A stretch of DNA of 25,447 nt, taken from an uncultured Clostridia bacterium (lineage in GTDB: Bacteria; Bacillota; Clostridia; TANB77; CAG-508). The DNA lies in assembly GCA_947624365.1 (NCBI GenBank), contig CANQJY010000007.1, forward strand, positions 1 through 25,447, read 5' to 3'. Shown here one piece after another: positions 1-6,936 of this stretch. Position 1 is the stretch's first letter. Every line of letters starts with the position of its first letter. Made by a program: the position numbers and the translations under genes. The notes under the pieces were generated by a model, which was given only the letters and a program-made list of their open reading frames with translations, was not told the origin of the DNA and made no database searches.

Positions 1-1837
1 CAAGTCCAATATAGAATTTAGATTCTCCTGGATCACCTTGACGTCCACTACGTCCTCTTAACTGGTTATCAATTCTTCTTGATTCATGTCTTTCAGTTCC
101 TATAATTTTTAATCCGCCTACATTAATAACCTTTTCTTTTTCTTCTTTGATTTCTTCATCATATTTTTTTACTAGTTCTTTAAATTGTTCTCTTGCTCTT
201 AAAATATCTTGATCATCTGTTTCATAATATGTATTTGATTCTTCTATTAAATTTTCTGGAACTTTGTTTCTACGCATTTCTTCCTTTGCTAGATATTCAC
301 TATTTCCACCTAGCATAATATCAGTACCACGTCCTGCCATGTTAGTTGCAATTGTAACAGCTCCAAATTTACCTGCTTGTGCAACAATCATAGCTTCTTT
401 TTCATGAGATTTTGCATTTAATACTTCATGTGGAATTCTTTCTTGTTGTAATAATTTACTTAATTTTTCAGATTTTTCAATAGATACTGTACCAATTAGA
501 ACAGGTTGACCTTTACTGTGGCTTTCTTTAATGCTTTCTACAACAGCTTTGAATTTTGCATTTTCATTTTTATATATAACATCATTTTCATCTTTACGTA
601 TCATTGGTTTATTAGTTGGAATAGATACAACATCTAAGTTATAAATTTCTTCAAATTCTTCTTCTTCTGTCATAGCTGTACCTGTCATTCCAGATAATTT
701 ATCATACATTCTAAAATAGTTTTGGAATGTAATAGTTGCTAATGTTTTTGATTCATCTGCAATTTTCACATGTTCTTTTGCTTCAATTGCTTGATGTAAG
801 CCATTATTATATCTTCTTCCATACATAATACGTCCAGTAAATTCATCTACAATTAATACTTCTCCATCTTTTACAATGTAGTCAATATCTTTTTTCATAA
901 TACCATGTGCACGTAATGCTTGGTTAACATGATGTACCAAGGTTGAATTTTCCAAATCATTGAAGTTTTCGAGTTTGAAAAATTCTTCTGCTTTTTTAAT
1001 ACCTTTTTGAGTTAAAGAAGCAGATTTAGCTTTTAAGTCTACTATATAATCATACTTTTCATTGTCTTCTGCCTGATCATAATCTTTAACATCCTCTTCA
1101 ACAATAACTTTTGCTTCTAGTTTTTTCACAAAATCATTTGCTTTTTTATATAATTCAGAAGATTCATTTGCTCTACCAGAAATAATTAATGGTGTACGAG
1201 CTTCATCAATTAAAATACTATCAATTTCATCGACAATAGCATAATGTAATCCACGTTGTACTAATTGATTTTCATATATAACCATGTTATCTCTTAGATA
1301 ATCAAATCCATATTCGTTATTTGTACCATATGTAATATCACTGTTATAAGCTTTTTGTTTTGCAGATGGATCCATTCCATTAATTACAAGTCCAACAGAT
1401 AATCCTAAAAATTTATATAATTTACCCATCCATTCACTATCTCTTTTTGCTAAATAGTCATTGACTGTGATTACATGAACTCCTTTTCCTTCTAAGGCAT
1501 TTAAATAGACAGGAAGTGTTGCAACAAGCGTTTTTCCTTCACCTGTTTTCATTTCTGCTATTCTACCTTGGTGTAAAATAATACCACCTATTAATTGTAC
1601 ATCAAAATGTCTTAATCCTAAAGTTCTTTTTGATGCTTCTCTTACAACAGCAAATGCTTCTGGTAATATATCATCTAATGTCTTACCATCTTTTAACTTT
1701 TGTTTGAATTCATCTGTTTTTGCCCTTAATTCATGATCACTCAACTTTGAGATTTCTTCTTCTAAGTCGTTGATTTGTTTTACGATTGGCATAACTCTTT
1801 TTACTTCTTTTTCACTGTATGATTTAAATAGTTTCAT
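1..1837 (-). CDS. secA: Preprotein translocase ATPase SecA (N-terminal 612 codons, runs off left edge)
   Basis: SecA is the cytosolic ATPase that pushes unfolded preproteins through SecYEG. The reading frame is open from the ATG at 1837 to the window edge. The protein begins MKLFKSYSEKEVKR and carries the Walker A stretch EMKTGEGKT (about residues 95-103), an ITYGTNNEYGFDYLRDN segment, the DEAD-like VDEIDSILIDEA, the crosslinking-domain region, SGMTGTA, and the second-lobe motif TNMAGRGTDIMLGG. It ends in the helicase motif QLRGRSGRQGDPGES. The family is usually 800-900 residues, so the scaffold, wing and any C-terminal zinc motif lie outside. A TAGGAGG ribosome binding site (1845-1851) sits 7 nt before the ATG. 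A consensus promoter precedes it, so it is transcribed separately from the gene upstream. Confidence 0.97.
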   Translation of the reverse strand, partial: MKLFKSYSEKEVKRVMPIVKQINDLEEEISKLSDHELRAKTDEFKQKLKDGKTLDDILPEAFAVVREASKRTLGLRHFDVQLIGGIILHQGRIAEMKTGEGKTLVATLPVYLNALEGKGVHVITVNDYLAKRDSEWMGKLYKFLGLSVGLVINGMDPSAKQKAYNSDITYGTNNEYGFDYLRDNMVIYENQLVQRGLHYAIVDEIDSILIDEARTPLIISGRANESSELYKKANDFVKKLEAKVIVEEDVKDYDQAEDNEKYDYIVDLKAKSASLTQKGIKKAEEFFKLENFNDLENSTLVHHVNQALRAHGIMKKDIDYIVKDGEVLIVDEFTGRIMYGRRYNNGLHQAIEAKEHVKIADESKTLATITFQNYFRMYDKLSGMTGTAMTEEEEFEEIYNLDVVSIPTNKPMIRKDENDVIYKNENAKFKAVVESIKESHSKGQPVLIGTVSIEKSEKLSKLLQQERIPHEVLNAKSHEKEAMIVAQAGKFGAVTIATNMAGRGTDIMLGGNSEYLAKEEMRRNKVPENLIEESNTYYETDDQDILRAREQFKELVKKYDEEIKEEKEKVINVGGLKIIGTERHESRRIDNQLRGRSGRQGDPGESKFYIGL

Positions 1838-1874
1838 TTTGTAATCCTCCTAAGATATATAAATTTACCTAAAT

Positions 1875-1903
1875 ACTATATCATGAAAATAAAAAATTGG
1901 CAA
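1875..1903 (-). promoter_or_regulatory. Sigma-A type promoter of secA
   Basis: On the minus strand there is a TTGCCA -35 box (1898-1903), a 17-nt spacer and a TATAGT -10 box (1875-1880). The -10 is preceded by TGa, an extended -10. It lies about 40 nt upstream of the secA start and downstream of the preceding terminator. Predicted from sequence only. Confidence 0.7.
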
Positions 1904-1923
1904 TACTTTTTCAAAATAACTTG

Positions 1924-1953
1924 AAAAAAGCAGATGTTAGGCTCTGCTTTTTT
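1924..1953 (-). terminator. Rho-independent terminator of the small membrane-protein gene
   Basis: An 11-bp perfect stem (AAAAAAGCAGA / TCTGCTTTTTT) encloses an 8-nt loop just after the stop codon at 1956. The minus-strand transcript ends in a T run. The symmetric A/T flanks would also let it act on the plus strand. Confidence 0.8.
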
Positions 1954-1955
1954 AG

Positions 1956-2396
1956 TTATTTTAATATCCTTCCTTCAGGAATAACAAGCTTATAACTTTT
2001 CTTATCCCCAGCAAAAGTTGAGTATATTGAAAGCAAAAAATTCTTTTTTGCTTTCTCTGTTGATTCAATAATATAAGAATCAATAGAGTCTCTATCTATT
2101 TCCTCAATCTCATTGCATTCGATTACTTGTGGTTTACCTGTTTCTGTTATAATGAGATAATTCATCTCCTCTAACATAATTGCATGGTATCTAGTTCCAT
2201 CCGCATAAATTGGTTCTAATTTTGCTTTAAATGTTTCCATAGGTTCTTCATATCCTAAAGGGAATCCAGCACCAATAGAAATCATTAGTGCTCCAATTAG
2301 AAAATACCAACTTATCCGAGCTCGTACGATACCTTTATTTATGTATTTCTTGCTAATAAACAAGATAATACATAAACCTGCTATTATTAATACCAT
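1956..2396 (-). CDS. Small two-helix membrane protein of unknown function
   Basis: I do not recognise this 146-residue protein. Residues 1-16 are hydrophobic (MVLIIAGLCIILFIS), followed by a short positive loop (KKYINKGIVRAR) and a second hydrophobic segment at about 28-49. The remaining ~95 residues are a soluble, mixed-charge domain ending in a short basic stretch. Positive-inside reasoning puts the small KK/RAR loop in the cytoplasm and both ends outside, but this is inference. The frame can be extended to a TTG at 2414. I chose the ATG at 2396 because AAAGGGG lies 9 nt before it, inside the extension. It has its own terminator and a likely own promoter, so it is monocistronic. Function unknown. 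Confidence 0.75.
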   Translation of the reverse strand: MVLIIAGLCIILFISKKYINKGIVRARISWYFLIGALMISIGAGFPLGYEEPMETFKAKLEPIYADGTRYHAIMLEEMNYLIITETGKPQVIECNEIEEIDRDSIDSYIIESTEKAKKNFLLSIYSTFAGDKKSYKLVIPEGRILK

Positions 2397-2481
2397 AAAC
2401 CATTCCCCTTTCAATTGAATTAATAAATTCTAAGCCTAACCTCAGAATTATATAAGGAAATTGCCATGAGTTACATAATGC

Positions 2482-2510
2482 ATTTTATCATAAACTTCTT
2501 TAAAATGCAA
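2482..2510 (-). promoter_or_regulatory. Candidate promoter for the small membrane-protein gene
   Basis: The minus strand shows TTGCAT (2505-2510), a 17-nt spacer and TAAAAT (2482-2487) with a TGa extension. A second possible pair, TGTAAC-17-TATAAT (-10 at 2447-2452), lies nearer the gene. I cannot tell which is used. The rest of the 183-nt divergent intergenic region (2397-2579) also contains CGCATAT twice, 20 nt apart (2514-2520 and 2534-2540). Confidence 0.5.
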
Positions 2511-2579
2511 ATGCGCATATTATTAGAAATTTTCGCATATGTATTACTAAAATAATTTTTGAGAAATGAGGCGTTCTGC

Positions 2580-3134
2580 ATGTTTATTTATAATGTAAAA
2601 ATTAATGGTAGTAAAGTATTTAAAATATTTTTTACTGCTATAGTTGTGTTTATTATTTGTGTGTTATGCTTTGTTATTTTTAGAGTATTTGCAGGTGCAA
2701 ATAGCGAAAGTATCTCATCTAGTCAAGGATGTGTTCAAAGCAATGGCGTTTCTGATATTTCTGCTAATAACTATACTAATGTTTTAAAAGCTGTCCATGA
2801 TAATATTGATGATTATATAGGTATAAAAATTCATTTTACTGGATATGTATATAGATTAATAGATTTTACAGATAGTCAGTTTGTTTTAGCAAGAGATATG
2901 ATTATTTCATCTGATTTTCAAACTGTTGTTGTTGGCTTCCTTTGTGAATATGACACAGCAAAATCTTTTGAGGACACGTGTTGGGTTGAAGTTACAGGTG
3001 AAATTGTAAAAGGTGATTACCACGGTGACATGCCTATTCTTAAAGTTACAGATATTAAACGTGCAAGCAAGCCAAATGAAGAGTATGTATATCCTCCTGA
3101 TGAAAGTTATATACCAACAAGTGGTATAGTATAG
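2580..3134 (+). CDS. Membrane-anchored DUF1980/YcgQ-like (TIGR03943) C-terminal domain protein
   Basis: The 184-residue protein has an N-terminal positive stretch and one transmembrane segment at about residues 12-39. An extracytoplasmic linker rich in Ser and Asn follows. The C-terminal half reads IGIKIHFTGYVYR, QFVLARDMIIS, VVVGFLCEYD, WVEVTGEIVKG, PILKV and a terminal YVYPPDESYIP. This order matches the C-terminal domain of the TIGR03943/DUF1980 family (B. subtilis YcgQ), which normally has several helices and pairs with a permease (YcgR/DUF318). Here only one helix and the terminal domain remain, and no permease partner is visible nearby. The usual Cys pair after the ARxxIS segment is replaced by SDF. 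I start at ATG 2580, where GAGG (2567-2570) lies 9 nt upstream, rather than at TTG 2559. It converges on the permease gene downstream. Confidence 0.7.
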   Translation: MFIYNVKINGSKVFKIFFTAIVVFIICVLCFVIFRVFAGANSESISSSQGCVQSNGVSDISANNYTNVLKAVHDNIDDYIGIKIHFTGYVYRLIDFTDSQFVLARDMIISSDFQTVVVGFLCEYDTAKSFEDTCWVEVTGEIVKGDYHGDMPILKVTDIKRASKPNEEYVYPPDESYIPTSGIV

Positions 3135-3138
3135 TCTT

Positions 3139-3212
3139 GTGTCCATTTGGGGACGGTCCTTTTTTGGACATTGTTAACAATGTCCAAAAAAGGACCGTCC
3201 CCAAATGGACAC
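3139..3212. repeat. Perfect 74-bp palindrome, copy 1 of a dispersed inverted-repeat element
   Basis: The two 37-nt arms are exact reverse complements with no unpaired bases. The outer 34 nt of each arm (starting GTGTCCATTTGGGGACGG) are identical to the copy at 10918-10997, while the centre differs (TTGTTAACAA here). It sits between two convergent genes: the plus-strand stop is 4 nt to its left. The minus-strand TAG stop of the permease uses its last base. As RNA it would form a very long hairpin in both transcripts, and it is the only plausible transcription end for either gene. The size and structure suggest a non-autonomous mobile element of REP/MITE type, but no matching transposase lies in the window. 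Confidence 0.9.
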
Positions 3213-4309
3213 TACCTTCTATCAAAAATCGTTTTCATTACTCCACCATCAATTAATGTTGCAAAAATATTTTTTAATATAATTAGTATAATTGGTCCTA
3301 TCAACATTCCTATAATTCCTATAAATCTAAATCCTGTATACATAGCAATTAAAGTAAATAATGGATGTACCCCTATATTTTTGCTTACTAATCGTGGCTC
3401 TAAAAATTGTCTAACAATAGACATTATAATAAGTAATACTATAATTGCTATTCCTAATTTTAGATCTCCATTAATCCCACATATAATTGCCCATGGAATC
3501 ATTACTGTTCCAGAGCCTAAAATTGGCAAGGCATCTACAAATCCAATACCAATTGCAATTAATAGTGGAAATTCAATTGCAAATCCTATGAATTTTAAAA
3601 CATATAATCCAATTAATGATATTATAAATGATACTAATATTAAAGTTGCTTCTGCTTTTAAATATCCTCCTAATGTTTTGCTTAAATCTCGTATATGCTT
3701 TCCAACTCTCATTACCCATGTTTTTGGTAAGTGATGTTCTATTTGATCTAAAATATATATTTTATCTACACAAATAAAATATAATGCAAGAACTGTAATA
3801 GAAAAATAAATAGCAATACTTGGAATTGAAGTTACAACATCAATTAAGCTACTTAAAAAATTACGAACCCATTGTGATACTGTTCCTATAATATCACTTG
3901 TAGAATTTTGCAAAATAGATTGTATCTGTTCTGGTAATTTTAATTTTCCAAAATCTAGATTTTGAAGAAAATTTTGAAATAAATTATATGCTTTTTCAAT
4001 ATATATATTTAAATCTTGTAATAAATTAGAAGCTTCTGAAAAAAGAGTAAAAATAGCCCAAGTTAATCCTCCTAAAATTATAGTAGACACAAAAATAAAA
4101 ATAATAATTGAACTTGTTTTTCTTGTTGCATTTGTCTTTTTCATAATCCATTTAATAGCTGGTTCTATAATTAAATATATGATAAAAGCTATTAAAAATG
4201 GTAAATAAAAAACAGATAATTTTAATGCAATAGCAAGACCGATCAAAATTAAAACAACATATAAAATTCTGTTTAAAACTCTTGTCCAATAAGACATGTC
4301 TATAATCAT
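3212..4309 (-). CDS. AI-2E family (PF01594) permease, YtvI-like
   Basis: A 365-residue polytopic membrane protein with about seven or eight hydrophobic segments: paired helices at the N-terminus, a large soluble loop with amphipathic stretches around residues 85-150, and a hydrophobic C-terminal bundle. The signature GFVDALPILGSGTVMIPWAI-type segment and the preceding GGYLKAEATLIL are typical of the PF01594 family. The D-LP-hG-G-hhPWAI form resembles the sporulation membrane protein YtvI more than TqsA. Transport substrate is unknown; the family name does not prove AI-2 transport. The frame extends to 4339, but I chose the ATG at 4309 because GGAG lies 7 nt upstream inside the extension. The stop codon shares its first-read boundary with the palindrome at 3139-3212. 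Confidence 0.85.
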   Translation of the reverse strand: MIIDMSYWTRVLNRILYVVLILIGLAIALKLSVFYLPFLIAFIIYLIIEPAIKWIMKKTNATRKTSSIIIFIFVSTIILGGLTWAIFTLFSEASNLLQDLNIYIEKAYNLFQNFLQNLDFGKLKLPEQIQSILQNSTSDIIGTVSQWVRNFLSSLIDVVTSIPSIAIYFSITVLALYFICVDKIYILDQIEHHLPKTWVMRVGKHIRDLSKTLGGYLKAEATLILVSFIISLIGLYVLKFIGFAIEFPLLIAIGIGFVDALPILGSGTVMIPWAIICGINGDLKLGIAIIVLLIIMSIVRQFLEPRLVSKNIGVHPLFTLIAMYTGFRFIGIIGMLIGPIILIILKNIFATLIDGGVMKTIFDRR

Positions 4310-4338
4310 ATATTTTCTCCTTTTTCTTAATATATGCA

Positions 4339-4366
4339 AAAAGAGGTAGAAATATCCACCTCTTTT
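4339..4366 (-). terminator. Rho-independent terminator downstream of the CBS-domain gene
   Basis: A 9-bp stem (AAAAGAGGT / ACCTCTTTT) with a 10-nt loop is followed on the minus strand by a T run. It lies 15 nt after the CBS-gene stop and 30 nt before the permease start. The permease must therefore use readthrough or a promoter squeezed next to the hairpin; I see no good one. Confidence 0.75.
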
Positions 4367-4380
4367 ATTTGAATTTTATA

Positions 4381-4830
4381 CTATTGAGCATTTTGAGCAT
4401 TTTGATTACAATTACATATATTTCCTAATGTTTGGCATACTTCTTGTGTCCCTATTTGTTGGTCATTTTGAGATAAGTTTCCTAATGTTAAAATTCCTAT
4501 TACATGATTGCTTTCATCACATACTGGCAATCTTCTAATTTGATTTTCTGACATTTTGTTTTGTGCATTGCTGATTTCATCATTTTGAGTGCAAGAACAT
4601 ACATTTGTTGTCATAACTTCGCTAATTGGTGTTGTGTTTGCATTTTTGTTACATGCTACTGTTCTTAATAAAATATCTCTATCTGTTACAATTCCACACA
4701 AACAATTTTGATTATCACATATTGGAATTGATCCTACATGATATTGTCCCATTAATTTTGCTACTTCACTAACAGTTGTTTCTGGTTTTACACAACATAC
4801 ATCATTACACATACAGTCTTTAACTTTCAT
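4381..4830 (-). CDS. Cysteine-rich tandem CBS-domain protein
   Basis: The 149-residue protein consists almost entirely of one CBS pair (Bateman module). CBS1 is at about residues 1-60 (MKVKDCM...VSEVAKLM...VGSIPICD...LCGIVTDRDIL). CBS2 is at about 68-125 (ISEVMTTNV...QIRRLPVCDESNHVIGILTLGNL). Such modules bind adenine nucleotides and act as energy or redox sensors; stand-alone forms have no known single role. What is odd is the cysteine content: 14 Cys in 149 residues, placed at motif edges (MCNDVCC, ICDNQNCLC, VCSC) and in the Asn/Gln-rich tail (CQTLGNICNCNQ). This could reflect metal binding or disulphide/redox behaviour, which is inference. AAAGGA lies about 10 nt before the ATG. A terminator follows. 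Confidence 0.85.
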   Translation of the reverse strand: MKVKDCMCNDVCCVKPETTVSEVAKLMGQYHVGSIPICDNQNCLCGIVTDRDILLRTVACNKNANTTPISEVMTTNVCSCTQNDEISNAQNKMSENQIRRLPVCDESNHVIGILTLGNLSQNDQQIGTQEVCQTLGNICNCNQNAQNAQ

Positions 4831-4930
4831 TATTCATCATTCCTTTCAAAAATTCTCATTTTTAGTTTAAACAAATTTTTGAAATTTATGTTGTTGTTTA
4901 TTTTGAAAAAATGGAAATTTTTGAAAATTT

Positions 4931-5440
4931 TTATTCATATAAATCAGAATAATAGTTATTTCTTGGCATTATTGGTGGTCTTGGTCCTGGACCTATTGGA
5001 AATCCCGGTCTAAATGGTGGTCTTGGATTTGGTCCTGGTCTTGGTGGTCTTGAATTTCCCAATAATTCTCTTAAAATTAAAATTTTAATTAAATCTCTAG
5101 TTAGAGGGTTGTTTCTAACAATTCGATTTTCTTCCCTATTTTCTTGCTTATTTGTCTGTTTCTCGTTTGCGTTTCTATTTTCTGAATTTTCAAAAGCCGT
5201 GTAAATTTCTTCTGTCATTTTTTCAATTTCTTCTTGTGTTAAATTGTTTGTTGCTTCCATGCATATTTTTTTAACCATTGGATATAGCACTTTATATATT
5301 TCGGGATACCAGTTTTCCAATTCAGGATTTACATTTATTGTATTATTTGCCATATAGTTGTTTGTCATTGTGTTTGCCATTGGCTGTGATGGATATCCCA
5401 AAATGCTTCTTATGTATTCTTCATATGTTTCGTCATACAT
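4931..5440 (-). CDS. Unknown protein with Pro/Gly/Arg-rich C-terminus
   Basis: I cannot assign a family to this 169-residue protein. Residues 1-40 are Asn/Tyr-rich. Residues 41-80 look like a folded helical segment (ENWYPEIYKVLYPMVKKICM followed by LTQEEIEKMTEEIYTAF). A charged Asn/Glu/Lys linker comes next, then a short helix (TRDLIKILILRELLG). The last ~40 residues are a low-complexity tail rich in PRPG/RPPFRPG/PGPRPP ending in NNYYSDLYE. There is no signal peptide or transmembrane helix. The tail is reminiscent of spore-surface or wall-associated adhesive proteins, but that is only a guess from composition. GGAGG precedes the ATG by 6-7 nt. The neighbours are a Cys-rich CBS protein and a YtvI-like permease, in separate transcripts. 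Confidence 0.65.
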   Translation of the reverse strand: MYDETYEEYIRSILGYPSQPMANTMTNNYMANNTINVNPELENWYPEIYKVLYPMVKKICMEATNNLTQEEIEKMTEEIYTAFENSENRNANEKQTNKQENREENRIVRNNPLTRDLIKILILRELLGNSRPPRPGPNPRPPFRPGFPIGPGPRPPIMPRNNYYSDLYE

Positions 5441-5513
5441 AATATAACCTCCTTTTTGTTATCATATGTGATTTTTTTGGATTTCGTTCATCTTGAATTT
5501 GATATTATACAAT

Positions 5514-5559
5514 AAAAATCATGAGAACATATAAGAATTAAATGTCCTCATGATTTTTT
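5514..5559 (-). terminator. Rho-independent terminator of the dockerin-hydrolase/cadherin-like operon
   Basis: A 17-bp stem with one A/C mismatch (AAAAATCATGAG... / ...CTCATGATTTTT) encloses an 11-nt loop. It lies 22 nt downstream of the stop codon at 5582 and its minus-strand transcript ends in a T run. Confidence 0.8.
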
Positions 5560-5581
5560 GATTCTTATAAAGTATCATTTT

Positions 5582-6916
5582 TTAATCTTTAAAACGTTTT
5601 CCTTTACTTCTCTTTTTTCTTGGCTTTTCTTCGACTTCTTCAAGTTCTTCGGTTTCTTCAAAATATTCTTCATTATCTTCTGTTGATATATTTGGAAATT
5701 CTTCTTCATCTTCATCGATGTTTTCTCTTCTATAACGTATATATCTAACAATTAAAATTATGCTAATAATAACTATTGCGCTTCCAAGAATTCCAATAAT
5801 AATCAATCTTTGTTGTTTCTTTTGTTGTTTTTCTTGTTCTTCTTTTTCTTTTGCAATTGCTTCTTCATCTACTAAACTTTTATTTACAGTAATTTGGTAT
5901 GTTTTTGTTTCCTTTTCATCTTCACTTGTTACCATTATGGTAATAATATTTTCGCCTTCTTTTAAATCTTTATTTCCTATAATTTCTATTGTTTGTCCTT
6001 CATCTATTGCTGTAGCTTTTATATCTAATTCTGTTTTATCTCCTATTAATTTTGCAGTATACTCATATACATTTTTCTCAAATTCAGGAGATAATGTGAT
6101 ATCTGCAATTGTTAATTTTTTTAATCCTAATGTTTGTTCTTCTTCATCCTCTGTTGTTTCTTCTTCAACTTTATTTGTATCTGTAGTATTTTCTTCCTCC
6201 TGGTCTTGTGTGTCTTCTTCTGTTGGAGATTGCCTTGTAATTGATAAATTATATGTGGTTTTAGTTGTTCCATCTTCTGCTGTAACAATTACACTAAATT
6301 GATTTACTCCTTCTTCTAAAGTTTTATTTCCTGTTCCTGAAATTGTTTGACCACTTTGACCTTTATTTGCATATATATTTATACTTGATACTGAATTTGG
6401 TACTGTAACAGAATATGATGTTTTACTTGGTGAAAATCCTGTAAAATCATTTGGCGTAATTCCTAAATTGCCTAATTTGGCATTGTTAGATTTTGTTGGT
6501 GTTGTTTCTTTAGGTGTTGTAGTAGAACCTGTATCACCATTGCTGGAAGAATTTGATATTATGTTGATACTGCATGATTTTGCAGAAACTTCAACATCTT
6601 GTCCTGAACTAGTTGATAGAGTTGCAGGGTTAGCTGTTACAGTAATTGTGCCTGTACCACTTGTTTTTAATGTTACAGATTGACTATTTCCTTCAACCCA
6701 AACACTAGATGGTGTTAATGTTCCTCCTGTTGTAGAAAGATTTATTCTTCCTGTACAATCTGACGAAATTGTAATTGTTACGCTTTCACCTGAATTAACT
6801 GATGTTTTAGATGGTGATATTGATATACTTGCTGCTTGAGTTTTCCCTTCTAATACAAATATTGCAAATAAAAACAATCCAATTAAAAATGATAATTTTA
6901 ATAAATTTTTTTTCAT
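5582..6916 (-). CDS. Membrane-anchored surface protein with Ig-like and two cadherin-like domains
   Basis: A 444-residue exported protein. A signal peptide (residues 1-28, ending KTQA/AS) precedes an Ig-like beta domain with BIG-like character at about 29-118, containing ISPSKTSVNSGESVTITI. Two cadherin-like beta-sandwich domains of PF12733 type follow at about 146-228 (LGNLGITPNDFTGFSPSKTSYSV...) and 263-346 (LGLKKLTIADITLSPEF...). They are separated by an acidic Thr/Glu linker. A charged Gln/Lys segment, one transmembrane helix (about 371-390) and a 54-residue cytoplasmic tail of acidic then basic clusters end the protein. It therefore projects its domains from the membrane rather than being sortase-anchored; no LPXTG is present. 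It begins 20 nt after the dockerin hydrolase gene, with its own GAGG site, so the two are co-transcribed. The partner bound is unknown. Confidence 0.8.
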   Translation of the reverse strand: MKKNLLKLSFLIGLFLFAIFVLEGKTQAASISISPSKTSVNSGESVTITISSDCTGRINLSTTGGTLTPSSVWVEGNSQSVTLKTSGTGTITVTANPATLSTSSGQDVEVSAKSCSINIISNSSSNGDTGSTTTPKETTPTKSNNAKLGNLGITPNDFTGFSPSKTSYSVTVPNSVSSINIYANKGQSGQTISGTGNKTLEEGVNQFSVIVTAEDGTTKTTYNLSITRQSPTEEDTQDQEEENTTDTNKVEEETTEDEEEQTLGLKKLTIADITLSPEFEKNVYEYTAKLIGDKTELDIKATAIDEGQTIEIIGNKDLKEGENIITIMVTSEDEKETKTYQITVNKSLVDEEAIAKEKEEQEKQQKKQQRLIIIGILGSAIVIISIILIVRYIRYRRENIDEDEEEFPNISTEDNEEYFEETEELEEVEEKPRKKRSKGKRFKD

Positions 6917-6936
6917 ATTCTACCTCTTTTTCTTAA

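Noticed and set aside
2399..2414. TTG start at 2414 for the small membrane protein
   Set aside because: It would place AAAGGGG inside the coding region, while an ATG at 2396 has this site at good spacing.
2514..2540. Direct repeat CGCATAT spaced 20 nt in the divergent intergenic region
   Set aside because: Short and A/T-flanked; it could be a regulator site but there is nothing further to support it.
3147..3734. Long plus-strand open frame (195 codons) opposite the YtvI-like permease
   Set aside because: It lies antisense to a well-supported gene, begins inside the palindrome, has no ribosome binding site and has a composition expected of an antisense shadow.
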